Positions 45,994-54,971 of a stretch of DNA of 64,000 nucleotides are shown one piece after another (position 1 is the first letter of the stretch; every line of letters begins with the position of its first letter). The notes under the pieces are model-generated. The model was given only the letters and a program-made list of their open reading frames with translations. It was not told the origin of the DNA and did not search any database. A program made the translations under genes and the position numbers. This stretch comes from Ectothiorhodospira shaposhnikovii (GTDB lineage Bacteria; Pseudomonadota; Gammaproteobacteria; Ectothiorhodospirales; Ectothiorhodospiraceae): the NCBI RefSeq assembly GCF_022227765.1, contig NZ_JAJMLZ010000001.1, forward strand, positions 124,001-188,000, given 5' to 3'.

Positions 45994-46323
45994 TTACGAC
46001 CGCGCCACCCAGGCCGTGCACCAGCCCTTGGCGGCCACCTGCTGGCCGGGGAACACGGCACAGGGACCCCAGTCACCACCGGTATCGGTGTACAGCAGAC
46101 AGTTGGCGCAGTTGCTACCTTCCACAAAGGCCGGATGGTCCACCGTGGCGGCATCATGGCGATAGGCCAGGGCCTGGGCCGTGTCCGAGTTCTCGTCCAC
46201 CTTGGCGGCGGCCTGTGCGGCGGTGGCCCAGCCCAGGGCGCCCACCACCGGAACAGCCACCAGGCCATAGGCACCGAACTGCAGGAAACGGCGGCGGCTC
46301 ACGTTGTCGTTCAGGGTTTTCAT
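45994..46323 (-). CDS. hip: High-potential iron-sulfur protein (HiPIP)
   Basis: 109 aa precursor of a small periplasmic 4Fe-4S electron carrier. A Tat signal is visible (twin-arginine S9-R-R-R-F-L, cleavage after about residue 38 in AQA), so it is folded with its cluster before export. The four cluster ligands are C72, C75, C88 and C102 in the HiPIP pattern CxxC-x12-C-x13-C, with PAFVEGSNCANC and WCTAWVARS. Proteins of this kind carry electrons from the bc1 complex to the photosynthetic reaction centre or to a terminal oxidase in purple and sulfur bacteria. The start at 46323 has AAGGAG 8 bases upstream; 46329 is too close to it. Confidence 0.95.
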   Translation of the reverse strand: MKTLNDNVSRRRFLQFGAYGLVAVPVVGALGWATAAQAAAKVDENSDTAQALAYRHDAATVDHPAFVEGSNCANCLLYTDTGGDWGPCAVFPGQQVAAKGWCTAWVARS

Positions 46324-46481
46324 GGTCATTCTCCTTCTCGCTGAAGTTTCAGAACACTGGCCGGGGAGATGACGGTCCTTCCTCCAGCCTCGGGTACAGT
46401 TTCCTCCCGCATGGCTGAACACAACATGAACGAGACGAAGGCCACGTGTCGGACCCGGCACGTGGGTCGTGCCTTGCTCCC

Positions 46482-46510
46482 TTGACACCCCCGGGTGCCC
46501 GGGCTAGCGT
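46482..46510 (+). promoter_or_regulatory. Sigma-70 promoter of the NTF2/lipocalin genes
   Basis: Perfect TTGACA (46482-46487), 17-bp spacer and TAGCGT (46505-46510). It lies 32 bp upstream of the NTF2-like gene start, and likely also serves the coupled lipocalin and HerA-like genes. Confidence 0.65.
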
Positions 46511-46542
46511 CAATCGCTACCGTGAGAGGTTGCCTGGATCCA

Positions 46543-46932
46543 ATGACGTCATTTGCCGAACATCCGGCCCCGGCAACGGTGGTCGATCATTATCTGCAAG
46601 CCATCGAGCGGCATGACTATGACCGTGCGCGCGCCTTGCTGGACGAGCGCTCATTCCGCTACGTCAGCCCCATCAGTCGCTTCGATGACGTCGAGCGTTT
46701 CATCGAACACATGTCGCTGACCGGCGGCATCCTGCAGCGCATCGAGATCCGCAAGCAGTTCGTGGATGGGCCTGATGTGTGCCATTTCATGGTGTTCCAT
46801 GTCCAGATCTCCGAAAAGATGAAGGTCGACGTGGTGCAGTGGGTGCAGGTCAGGGAAGGGCGTATTGCAAGGATCGAAGCCCTGTTCGACGCCCATCCCT
46901 ACCGCATCCTGTTTGAAAGCGAGGCAAACTGA
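46543..46932 (+). CDS. NTF2/SnoaL-like fold protein
   Basis: 129 aa. The pattern ATVVDHYLQAIERHDYDRARALLDERSFRYVSP at the start, the central strands VCHFMVFHVQIS and the last strand GRIARIEALFDAHPYRILF are typical of the SnoaL-like branch of the NTF2 superfamily. Such folds serve as small enzymes or ligand-binding proteins; function unpredictable. Its stop overlaps the lipocalin start by one base. Confidence 0.72.
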   Translation: MTSFAEHPAPATVVDHYLQAIERHDYDRARALLDERSFRYVSPISRFDDVERFIEHMSLTGGILQRIEIRKQFVDGPDVCHFMVFHVQISEKMKVDVVQWVQVREGRIARIEALFDAHPYRILFESEAN

Positions 46933-47501
46933 TGAACTACGGGCTTTCCCACAACACCCTGTCCGTGTGGGCGCGTCTGTGCCTGTCCGCGACGGCCCTG
47001 TTCCTGCTGGCCGGCTGCACCGGCATCCCCAAGGGCGTGGAGCCGGTCCGGGGGCTGGAGGCCGAACGCTATCTGGGTACCTGGTACTCCATCGCCCGGC
47101 TGGATCATTCCTTTGAACGGCGCCTGACCGATGTCACGGCCCATTACGAACTGCGCGAAGACGGCGCCATCAGCGTGCTCAACCGGGGCTATCACCCGGA
47201 TCGGGAGGTCTGGCGGGAGGCGCGAGGCGTGGCCCGGTTCATTGAGTCTCCCACCGTGGGCCGCCTCAAGGTATCCTTCTTCGGACCGTTTCATGGCGCT
47301 TACAACATCATTGCCCTGGACAAGGACGACTACCAGTACGCCATGGTGACCGGTCCCACCCGTTCCTATCTCTGGATCCTGGCGCGCAGCCCCGAACTGG
47401 ACCCCGACGTGGTCCGGCGGTTGGTCGCGCAGGCCCGGGAACTGGATTACGACGTGGACGGACTCATCTACGTGACCCATGAACAAGGAGACCGCCCTTG
47501 A
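46932..47501 (+). CDS. blc: Bacterial lipocalin (Blc-like lipoprotein)
   Basis: 189 aa. A signal peptide with lipobox LLAGC (about residues 22-26) anchors it to a membrane. The lipocalin signature YLGTWYSIARLDHSFER follows, and the VLNRGYHP, RGVARF and YNIIALDKDDYQYAMVTGPTRSYLWILAR strands are those of Blc. It binds a hydrophobic lipid-like ligand; E. coli Blc is linked to membrane stress. Coupled to the upstream gene by one-base overlap and to the next by four. Confidence 0.92.
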   Translation: MNYGLSHNTLSVWARLCLSATALFLLAGCTGIPKGVEPVRGLEAERYLGTWYSIARLDHSFERRLTDVTAHYELREDGAISVLNRGYHPDREVWREARGVARFIESPTVGRLKVSFFGPFHGAYNIIALDKDDYQYAMVTGPTRSYLWILARSPELDPDVVRRLVAQARELDYDVDGLIYVTHEQGDRP

Positions 47502-48982
47502 ACGCACATCCCCTGCTGATCGGTGCCGCGGACGGCCACCCGGTGGCCATCACCCCGCGCATGGCCAATCGCCACGGCCTCATCGCCGGCGCCACCGGTA
47601 CCGGCAAGACCATCACCCTGCAGACGCTGGCCCAGTCCTTCTCGGACCTGGGGGTGCCGGTGTTCGTGCCGGACATCAAAGGTGACTTTTCCGGCATCGC
47701 CGTCCCCGGCCAGATGAATGACCGGGTACGGGAACGGGCAGGGCAGGTGGGCCTGGATGACCTGGACATGCACGGCGCCCCCACCGTGTTCTGGGATGTG
47801 TTCGGCGAACAGGGCCATCCCCTGCGCCTGACCATCGCCGACCTGGGACCCACCCTGCTCAGCCGGCTGATGAACCTCAACGAGACCCAGAGCGGGCTGA
47901 TGCAGCTGGTGTTCCGGGTGGCCGACGACAACGGCTGGCTGCTGCTGGACCTGAAGGACCTGCGCGCCATGGTCAACTGGGTGGGGGAGCAGCGTCAGAC
48001 CTTGAGCCGTACCTACGGCAACATCGCCCCCGCCAGCCTGGGGGCCATCCAGCGCAGTCTGCTCACCCTGGAGTCCCAGGGCGCGGAGCAGTTCTTCGGT
48101 GAGCCGGCGGTGACCCTGGAGGATTTCCTGCAGACCGACGAGCAGGGGCGGGGCGTGGTCAACATCCTGCACGCGGAGCGTCTGTACCGGGCCAGTCCCC
48201 TGGTGTACTCCACCTTGCTGCTGTGGCTGCTGTCGGAGCTGTTCGAGCAGTTGCCCGAGGTGGGCGACGCGGACAAGCCCCGTTTCGTCCTGTTCTTCGA
48301 CGAGGCCCACCTGCTGTTCAAGGATGCCCCCAAGTCCCTGACCGACCGCATCGAGCAAGTGGTGAGGCTGATCCGGTCCAAGGGGGTGGGGGTGTATTTC
48401 GTCACCCAGAATCCCCTGGATCTGCCCGAACCGGTGCTGGGGCAACTGGGCAACCGCATCCAGCATGCCCTGCGGGCCTTCACCCCTCGGGATCAGAAGG
48501 CGGTGAGGGCGGCGGCACAGACCTTCCGGGCCAAGCCGGGCCTGAATACGGAGGCGGAGATCCTGTCCATGAGCACCGGCACCGCTCTGGTTTCCGTGCT
48601 GGACGAGCGGGGCCAGCCCACGCCGGTGGAGCGCACCCTGATTCGCCCCCCCGCCAGCCGCATTGGCCCGTTGAACGATGCCGAGCGGCGGGCGCTGATT
48701 CAGTCCTCGCCCCTGGCGGGTGTCTACGACACCCCGGTGGATCGGGAATCGGCCTATGAAATCCTGCAGCGACAGGCGGAAGCGGCCCTGAGCGAACCCA
48801 CCACGACGGTCACCACCCAGCAGGCGGCGCGCAGTCGTCGCGGCAGTGGCGGCGGTGCATCCCGGCGGGGCGACAGCGTGCTGGCGGCCACCGCCAAGAG
48901 CACCGCCCGGGCGGTAGGCACCCAGATCGGGCGCCAGATCGTGCGGGGCCTGCTGGGTTCTCTAACGGGGAAGCGGCGCTAA
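47498..48982 (+). CDS. HerA/YjgR-like P-loop ATPase (DUF853)
   Basis: 494 aa member of the FtsK-HerA ATPase clan. Walker A is GATGTGKTITLQTLA; Walker B LFFDEAHLLF; GVYFVTQNPLDLPEPVLGQLGNR follows. E. coli YjgR shares the size and layout; its function is poorly known, possibly DNA or RNA translocation. Tail rich in Arg/Gly/Ser (about residues 440-490). Overlaps the lipocalin by four bases. Its 3' end overlaps rlmK by 4 bp on the other strand. Confidence 0.88.
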   Translation: MNAHPLLIGAADGHPVAITPRMANRHGLIAGATGTGKTITLQTLAQSFSDLGVPVFVPDIKGDFSGIAVPGQMNDRVRERAGQVGLDDLDMHGAPTVFWDVFGEQGHPLRLTIADLGPTLLSRLMNLNETQSGLMQLVFRVADDNGWLLLDLKDLRAMVNWVGEQRQTLSRTYGNIAPASLGAIQRSLLTLESQGAEQFFGEPAVTLEDFLQTDEQGRGVVNILHAERLYRASPLVYSTLLLWLLSELFEQLPEVGDADKPRFVLFFDEAHLLFKDAPKSLTDRIEQVVRLIRSKGVGVYFVTQNPLDLPEPVLGQLGNRIQHALRAFTPRDQKAVRAAAQTFRAKPGLNTEAEILSMSTGTALVSVLDERGQPTPVERTLIRPPASRIGPLNDAERRALIQSSPLAGVYDTPVDRESAYEILQRQAEAALSEPTTTVTTQQAARSRRGSGGGASRRGDSVLAATAKSTARAVGTQIGRQIVRGLLGSLTGKRR

Positions 48983-49923
48983 TCCTCCAACCGCCGGATG
49001 ATCCAGCATCGGTGCGGTCGGCCGCGACCGAAATCCTCGGGCACGGTCTGCCGGGTGATCTCCTCCACCCGGCAGGGGGCCAGTTCGTCCTCATAAAGCT
49101 TGAAACCGCGCCGATTGTTGGAAAAGAACAGCTCCCCATGGGCCGAAAGCAGACCCAGGCAGCGGTTGATCATCCAGGCATGATCCCGCTGCACATCCAG
49201 TGTCGCCGTCATCTTCTTGGAATTGGAAAAGGACGGCGGGTCCATCACGATCAGGTCATAGCGCCGGCCCAGTCGCGGCGCATCCTCCAGCCACTGCATC
49301 ACATCCACCCGCTCCAGCCGATGACGCGTCAGGTCCAGCCCGTTGAGCTGGAAATTCCGCAACGACCACTCCTGATAGGTCCGCGACAGGTCCAGGGTTA
49401 GACTCTCCGAGGCGCCCCCGGCCGCCGCATGCACGGAAAAACTCCCGGTATAGGCAAACAGATTCAGAAACCGCTTGTCCTGACTGCGTTCCCGCACCAT
49501 CGCCCGGGTTTGGCGATGATCCAGGAACAGCCCCGTGTCCAGATAGGCGTGCAGGTTCACCGAGAACCTCAGTCCATCCTCCGACACGATCAGCTCATCA
49601 CCTTCCTGCCCGGTCTTCTCATACTGCTCGGTCCCTTTCTGGCGCCGCCGGACCTTCATCGCCAGCGCCTCCGGCGACAGCCCGAAAACGGCCCCCACCG
49701 TCTCGCGGACCTCCTTCAGCCAGGTGTCATAGGCGGCGTCATCCGCCTCCCAACGGGTCTCGTAAACCTGCACATGGGGGATGCCGGCGTACACATCCAC
49801 CGCCACGGGATACTCCGGGATGTCCCGGTCATAGACGCGGAAGCACTCGACGCCTCGCCGTCTGGCCCATTTTGACCAGTGGCGAAAGTTCTTGGATAAA
49901 CGGTTGTGAAAAGGTGAATTCAT
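48979..49923 (-). CDS. RlmK-like 23S rRNA methyltransferase, stand-alone
   Basis: 314 aa. Resembles the C-terminal half of E. coli RlmKL (RlmK, making m7G2069): WARRRGVECFRVYDRDIPEYPVAVD, the SAM-binding LNLFAYTGSFSVHAA, the NPPY-equivalent DPPSFSNSKKM and FSNNRRGFK. The N-terminal THUMP and RlmL methyltransferase halves are missing, so this is a solitary RlmK-type protein, or an RlmI-like relative. Diverges from the EAL gene. Confidence 0.82.
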   Translation of the reverse strand: MNSPFHNRLSKNFRHWSKWARRRGVECFRVYDRDIPEYPVAVDVYAGIPHVQVYETRWEADDAAYDTWLKEVRETVGAVFGLSPEALAMKVRRRQKGTEQYEKTGQEGDELIVSEDGLRFSVNLHAYLDTGLFLDHRQTRAMVRERSQDKRFLNLFAYTGSFSVHAAAGGASESLTLDLSRTYQEWSLRNFQLNGLDLTRHRLERVDVMQWLEDAPRLGRRYDLIVMDPPSFSNSKKMTATLDVQRDHAWMINRCLGLLSAHGELFFSNNRRGFKLYEDELAPCRVEEITRQTVPEDFGRGRPHRCWIIRRLED

Positions 49924-49943
49924 GGTTCGGATATGCTGCGATT

Positions 49944-52331
49944 ATGTATCCTGTGAATCAAGCGGTTTTATCACCACTCGGGGGAGGCATGGACAGGCTG
50001 TGGCTTCGCATCGCTGCCACTGTGGCAATACCCATGACGGCATTTCTGATCATGGCGACCATTGCCCTTGGGGAGCATCATCAACGCCACGAGGAGCGCA
50101 CCCGCATGATCCAGGTGGCCCAACTGGCCCTGGACGGCAAGGCCCTCATTCATGCGTTGCAGGCGGAACGGGGCAGCACGGTCGGTTATCTCAGTGCCCT
50201 GGATAATGACTTTCGCGCGATCCTGGACGAGCATCGGGATGCCACGGACCAGGCACTGCGCCGCTATCAGCGGGATGAAACCATTTATCAGCGGGTGACC
50301 GGCGCCGACCTGGCGGTGTTCCGACGGCAACTGGAAGAAGGCGCGGTCCGGCTGGAGGCCCATCGCGAGCGGGTGGACCGCCATCTGCTCCATCCCCTGG
50401 AAAGCGCCGAGCCCTATGGCCGTCTGATCGATCCCCTGATCCTGATCGCCTCTTCCACGCCCGAGGCCGGCGCCACCCCGGGCATGCTGAGCCTTCTGGC
50501 CGCCTACCGTCGCTTGCTCATGCTCAAGGAACAGGCCGCCCGTGAACGTTCCTTGGGCAGTGCCTGGCTGACCGCCGGCACCCCGGATCCGGTCATCTTT
50601 CGTAATTACCTGCAGCGGGTGGCGGTCCAGGAACTGCAACGCAGCCAGTTTCTCAAGCTTGCGCCCGACATTTACGTGGACAGACTCCATGCCTTGGAGC
50701 AACAGCCGGCTCACCAGGAAGTGATGGCCATCCGCGCCGCCATCACCCAGCAGGGCGAGACACAAAAGCCGGCCGGGCTGAACGGTTTGCATTGGTTCCA
50801 GGTCACCTCGGAGCGGATCGACGGACTTCATCAGCTGGAGCGAACGCTGGTGCGCGACATCCTCGATACCGGCCGCGACATCAAGGCCGCCAGTCAGCGT
50901 CAATGGATCACCTTGCTCGGCGTCACCCTGGCTCTCCTGATTCTCACCCTGGCGCTGTCCCTGACCATTGCCAGGACGCTGTTGCAACGCCATGACCGAC
51001 ACGCACAGGCCATGCAGCGCATCCAGTTTCTGGCGTCCCACGACGCCCTCACGGGCCTTCCCAATCGGGATCACTTCAAGGAACACTTGAACCAACTGCT
51101 GTTCCTGGCTAGATCGGAAAAGCGGTCCCTGGGCGTCTTCCTGCTGGACCTGGAAGGGTTTACCGACATCAACCGCATCTGGGGGGAGTCGGTGGCGGAT
51201 GAACTGCTGTGCCGGGTATCGGAGCGTCTATGCAGACTGATGGGGCCGGATGTCCTGATGGCCCGCATCTATGGTGATCAGTTCGGCGTGGTGCTCTACG
51301 ATTCTCCCCAGCTGGACAACCCTGAACACCTGGCGGCGGATCTGCTGGGGGCCCTCCGGCCCCCCGTGGAGATCGGCCCCCGACGCATCGAGGTCAAGGG
51401 CAACATCGGCATCGTCCTGTGCCCGCCGTATCCCACTGATGCCTCGGAACTGCTGGCCTATCTGGCCTTTTCCGTGCAGAACGCCAAGGACGACCTGCTG
51501 CGTCGTCACAGCATCTTCGAGCCCGTGATCATGTCCCGTCATAGCGAATTGCTGCAGATGGATCGTGACCTGGAATGGGCCTTGGAACATGACGAATTCG
51601 AGCTGTACTACCAGCCCAAGGTGGATCTGGTTACCGGCGCGATCGTCAGTGTCGAAGCCCTGTTGCGCTGGAACCATCCCGATCAAGGGATGATTCCCCC
51701 GAACGTCTTCATCCCCCGCGCAGAGGCCAACGGCAGTATCATCCCCCTGGGCGAACAGGTGTTGCGCAAGGCCTGCCTGCAATGTCAGGCATGGCGCGAG
51801 CAGGGGTTTGAAGATCTCACCGTGGCGGTGAACCTGTCCGCCGTCCAGCTCTACCAGGCCAACTTCGTCGAACAGGTGGAGCGTGCCCTGGCCGACACCG
51901 GCCTGCCCGCCGAGGCGCTGGAGCTGGAACTGACGGAGAGCTGCCTGATGGAAGACATGGACGTGGCGGAACGGATACTGCGGTCCCTGTGCACGCTCGG
52001 GGTGAGCTTGTCGGTGGATGATTTCGGCACCGGTTACTCCTCGTTGGCCTACCTGCGTCGTTTTCCGGTGAGCAGCCTCAAGCTCGATCAGCGCTTCGTC
52101 AAGGAGCTGGAAATGGGCGGGGAGGCCGAACTGATCGCCGGGGCCGTGCTGGCCCTGGCCCGTAGCCTGTCGCTGATCACCGTGGCGGAAGGCGTGGAAA
52201 ACCACTATCAGGCCAAGTGGCTGCATGAGCGGGGCTGCCACCAGGCCCAGGGGTATCTCTATGCCCGCCCCATGCCGGCTTCCGCGTGCTTGACCCTGAT
52301 GCAAAAACGGGAGGCATTCGATGTGCCCTGA
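49944..52331 (+). CDS. NIT-domain membrane c-di-GMP phosphodiesterase with degenerate GGDEF and EAL domains
   Basis: About 795 aa. TM1 about 20-42; periplasmic NIT-type sensor (signature LIHALQAERGSTVGYLS, residues 68-84, as in nitrate/nitrite sensors) to about 320; TM2 321-343; GGDEF domain about 360-530 whose active site reads YGDQF (443-447) instead of GGDEF, so cyclase activity is unlikely; EAL domain about 540-790 with E571-A-L573, VNLS, ELTES, DDFGTGYSSL and AEGVE, so phosphodiesterase activity is likely. Start uncertain: ATG 49944 (used) or 49989 (MDRLWLR). It is 18 bp upstream of siaA in the same direction. Confidence 0.86.
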   Translation: MYPVNQAVLSPLGGGMDRLWLRIAATVAIPMTAFLIMATIALGEHHQRHEERTRMIQVAQLALDGKALIHALQAERGSTVGYLSALDNDFRAILDEHRDATDQALRRYQRDETIYQRVTGADLAVFRRQLEEGAVRLEAHRERVDRHLLHPLESAEPYGRLIDPLILIASSTPEAGATPGMLSLLAAYRRLLMLKEQAARERSLGSAWLTAGTPDPVIFRNYLQRVAVQELQRSQFLKLAPDIYVDRLHALEQQPAHQEVMAIRAAITQQGETQKPAGLNGLHWFQVTSERIDGLHQLERTLVRDILDTGRDIKAASQRQWITLLGVTLALLILTLALSLTIARTLLQRHDRHAQAMQRIQFLASHDALTGLPNRDHFKEHLNQLLFLARSEKRSLGVFLLDLEGFTDINRIWGESVADELLCRVSERLCRLMGPDVLMARIYGDQFGVVLYDSPQLDNPEHLAADLLGALRPPVEIGPRRIEVKGNIGIVLCPPYPTDASELLAYLAFSVQNAKDDLLRRHSIFEPVIMSRHSELLQMDRDLEWALEHDEFELYYQPKVDLVTGAIVSVEALLRWNHPDQGMIPPNVFIPRAEANGSIIPLGEQVLRKACLQCQAWREQGFEDLTVAVNLSAVQLYQANFVEQVERALADTGLPAEALELELTESCLMEDMDVAERILRSLCTLGVSLSVDDFGTGYSSLAYLRRFPVSSLKLDQRFVKELEMGGEAELIAGAVLALARSLSLITVAEGVENHYQAKWLHERGCHQAQGYLYARPMPASACLTLMQKREAFDVP

Positions 52332-52349
52332 CGTCCCCGGAGATACCGC

Positions 52350-54350
52350 ATGCTGAAATACCCCCAGGGCCTCAGAGCCAAGTCCATACTGGCCCTGGCA
52401 CTGGCCTGCCTGGTGGCCCTGGTCCCCGCCGGTCTCCTGGGCTGGCAACTGCTGGAAGGTGTTCGTCAATACTTCGGCGAGGCCTTTGCCGAGAACTTCA
52501 CGCGCCTGAACCGGGAACGGATTCTGGCCCCCGTCTCCCGGGACCTGGCCCTGTCCATGCGCCTGGCGGACTCGGAACTGTCACGCCGGTGGCTGCTGGA
52601 TGAAGACAATGCCGAAAAGCGGGCGATGTTCTTCCTGGAGGCGGAGGGGTACCGTCGCGACTTTCGTGACGCTTCCTATTTTCTGATCAGTGCCCTGACC
52701 AGCCATTACTATTTCAACAGTGCCGACCAGCCATTCAGTGATCAACCCCGCTACACCCTGGACCCGGACAAGCCCAGTGATGCCTGGTTCTTCAACACCC
52801 TGGAACAGGCGGCCGACTACAACATCAACGTCAATCCGGATCTGGAACTGGGTACCACCCGGGTCTGGCTCAATGTCCTGGTGCTGGATGGCGAACGCCG
52901 CATCGGCCTGGCCGGAACAGGCCTTGACCTGAGCGGCTTTCTGGAGGATTTCATCCATACCCGCCCGGTGGGCGTGACACCAATGATCCTGGATCACGGG
53001 GGTGCCATCCAGGCCCACCCGGACCCGACGCTGATCAGCTTCGCCTCCACCACCACGGGCGCCGTCAACGGATACACCCTGGCCCGACGCCTGCCGGACG
53101 ACCTGCAACGCACCGAGCTGGCCCAGGCCATGCAGCAGGCCCGGGAACGGATCGATACCGTGCCCCTGCTGTCGGTGACCCTGGACGGACGTGAACAGTT
53201 GCTGGCCCTGGCCTACATCCCGGAGCTTCAGTGGTATGTGGTCACCGCGGTGGATCTGGCCGCGGCCGCGGTGATTCGGGAAGCCTGGCTGCGGGCCGGT
53301 CTGCTGGTGGTGGCCCTGGTACTGCTGATCCTGTTGATCGGGTTTGGTCTGGCCGTGGATCGCATTGTGCTGCGTCCCCTGCGTGAGCTGCAGCAATCCG
53401 CCAGCGCCATGTCCCAGGGGCGCTACGACCTCCAGCTCCCCCGCGCCGGCAAGGACGAGCTCGGCGATCTCGCTCGGGCTTTCGGGCGCATGGCCGAACA
53501 GGTGAAAAGTCATACCGATGAACTGGAAGGGCGGGTGGAGGAGCGCACCGCGGAACTGCGCCAGGCCAACCAGGAAATGGCCACGGCCCAGCGCCAGATT
53601 CAGGCGTCCATCGACTATGCCAGCCTCATCCAGCGGGCCATCCTGCCGGATAACCGCATGGCGGATCTGCTGGGTCCCCATCACTTCGTGCTTTGGCGTC
53701 CCCGGGACGTGGTGGGAGGCGACTTCTACCTGTTCCACAATGACGGCGAACGCTATCTGATCGGCGTGGTGGACTGTGCCGGACACGGGGTACCCGGCGC
53801 CCTGATGACCATGCTCGCTCGGGCCGCCCTGGATCAGGCCATCAACACCCGGGGCATGGCCTCACCGGCGGCCGTGCTGCACCATGCGGACGGCATCGTG
53901 CGGGAAATGCTCAAGGATGCCGAGACCACCCAGGCCATTGCCACCCACATGGATGCGGGACTGGTGTTCGTGGATCGGGGACGGGGTATCCTGCGTTACT
54001 CGGGGGCGCGCATCAGTCTTTATCATAGCGATGGCCACGAGGTGGAGATCGTCAAGGGCGGGCGCCGAGCCCTGGGGGATCGTCGGGTGGGGCAGTACGA
54101 AGATACCGAACTCAGACTGGACCCGGCCGCCACCTACTACCTGGTGACCGATGGCTACCTGGACCAATCCGGGGGGGATCTGGGCTTCGGGCTGGGGACG
54201 AGCCGTTTCAAGGCGCTGCTCATGGCCCACGCCCGCCGCCCCATGGCCGAGCAGGCCGCCGCCCTGGATCAGGCCCTGGATGATTACCGTGGCAAGCATG
54301 ATCAGCGGGATGACGTCACGGTATTGGCCTTTCGCGTCGACCAATCCTGA
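52350..54350 (+). CDS. siaA: SiaA, membrane PP2C-type phosphatase of the Sia circuit
   Basis: 666 aa. TM1 about 12-34, a large periplasmic dCache-like sensor (about 35-305), TM2 about 310-335, HAMP (about 336-390), coiled coil, then a SpoIIE/PP2C phosphatase domain with RPRDVVGGDFYLF and VVDCAGHGVPGALM, containing the metal-binding aspartates. Size and order match Pseudomonas aeruginosa SiaA (about 663 aa), which dephosphorylates SiaC in response to detergent-like and carbon-source signals. GGAG box before the start. Followed by siaB after 48 bp. Confidence 0.92.
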   Translation: MLKYPQGLRAKSILALALACLVALVPAGLLGWQLLEGVRQYFGEAFAENFTRLNRERILAPVSRDLALSMRLADSELSRRWLLDEDNAEKRAMFFLEAEGYRRDFRDASYFLISALTSHYYFNSADQPFSDQPRYTLDPDKPSDAWFFNTLEQAADYNINVNPDLELGTTRVWLNVLVLDGERRIGLAGTGLDLSGFLEDFIHTRPVGVTPMILDHGGAIQAHPDPTLISFASTTTGAVNGYTLARRLPDDLQRTELAQAMQQARERIDTVPLLSVTLDGREQLLALAYIPELQWYVVTAVDLAAAAVIREAWLRAGLLVVALVLLILLIGFGLAVDRIVLRPLRELQQSASAMSQGRYDLQLPRAGKDELGDLARAFGRMAEQVKSHTDELEGRVEERTAELRQANQEMATAQRQIQASIDYASLIQRAILPDNRMADLLGPHHFVLWRPRDVVGGDFYLFHNDGERYLIGVVDCAGHGVPGALMTMLARAALDQAINTRGMASPAAVLHHADGIVREMLKDAETTQAIATHMDAGLVFVDRGRGILRYSGARISLYHSDGHEVEIVKGGRRALGDRRVGQYEDTELRLDPAATYYLVTDGYLDQSGGDLGFGLGTSRFKALLMAHARRPMAEQAAALDQALDDYRGKHDQRDDVTVLAFRVDQS

Positions 54351-54398
54351 TCCAGTGGAAATGCCGCAAGTCAAATACGCAACGGGGTAACACACCTT

Positions 54399-54947
54399 AT
54401 GTCCGAGATCGACCTGTTCAGCCTGCGACGCCAGTTCAACGAGGACCATATCCTCCTGTGCTTCAACGGCCCCATCTCCCGCAGCCTGATCGAAGAGATC
54501 GGCAATGCCCTGAGAAACTATCTGGAGGCGGATAACGCACTCCCCGGCGCGGCGATGGATGTCTTCGGCATCTATATTGAACTGACCCAGAACATCCGCC
54601 ACTACGTCACCCGCATGGGCTACGATGAGCGTGATGGCTCCGCCACCGTCATCGTTGCCCGCAACGGTGCCGGGCGTTACGTCATCATGGCCGGTAACAT
54701 GGTGGAACGGGAAGACGGCGAACTGCTGCGAAACCGGGTGGAGGAACTGGCGGCCATGGACAAGGCGGAACTCAAGGCGGCCTACAAGGCCCAGTTGCGC
54801 AAGCCCCGTGACGAGGGCGTGCTCAGCGGCGCCGGCCTGGGGCTGGTGGATGTGGCGCGGAAATCCCTGGAGCCGCTGTGCGCCAGGATCTCGCCGGTCA
54901 ATGGTGGCGACGACCGGGTGTTCTTCAGCCTGCGTGCCGTCATCTGA
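54399..54947 (+). CDS. siaB: SiaB, protein kinase of SiaC
   Basis: 182 aa. The family DUF6272/SiaB resembles a GHKL-type serine/threonine kinase: ELTQNIRHY is the N-box-like part and GAGLGLVDVAR the G-loop-like end. In P. aeruginosa SiaB phosphorylates SiaC on a threonine, antagonising SiaA. Length is like the known protein (about 180 aa). Its position between SiaA and SiaC is diagnostic. Confidence 0.9.
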   Translation: MSEIDLFSLRRQFNEDHILLCFNGPISRSLIEEIGNALRNYLEADNALPGAAMDVFGIYIELTQNIRHYVTRMGYDERDGSATVIVARNGAGRYVIMAGNMVEREDGELLRNRVEELAAMDKAELKAAYKAQLRKPRDEGVLSGAGLGLVDVARKSLEPLCARISPVNGGDDRVFFSLRAVI

Positions 54948-54971
54948 ACTATCATTATCAAAAAAAGATAC

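Noticed and set aside
44150-46165. 671-codon plus-strand frame opposite iorA
   Set aside because: Shadow frame; iorA on the other strand has clear TPP and pyruvate-binding motifs.
45994-46488. Longer HiPIP precursor starting at 46488
   Set aside because: The extension has no signal-peptide features; the Tat motif sits right after the ATG at 46323, which has a good ribosome binding site.
48979-49923. Possible fragment or pseudogene of RlmKL
   Set aside because: The start, length and all motifs of the RlmK half are intact, with no remnant of the other half upstream.
54399-54947. SiaB as a generic anti-sigma factor kinase
   Set aside because: Its place between siaA and siaC, its length and its family pattern favour SiaB; no sigma factor gene is nearby.
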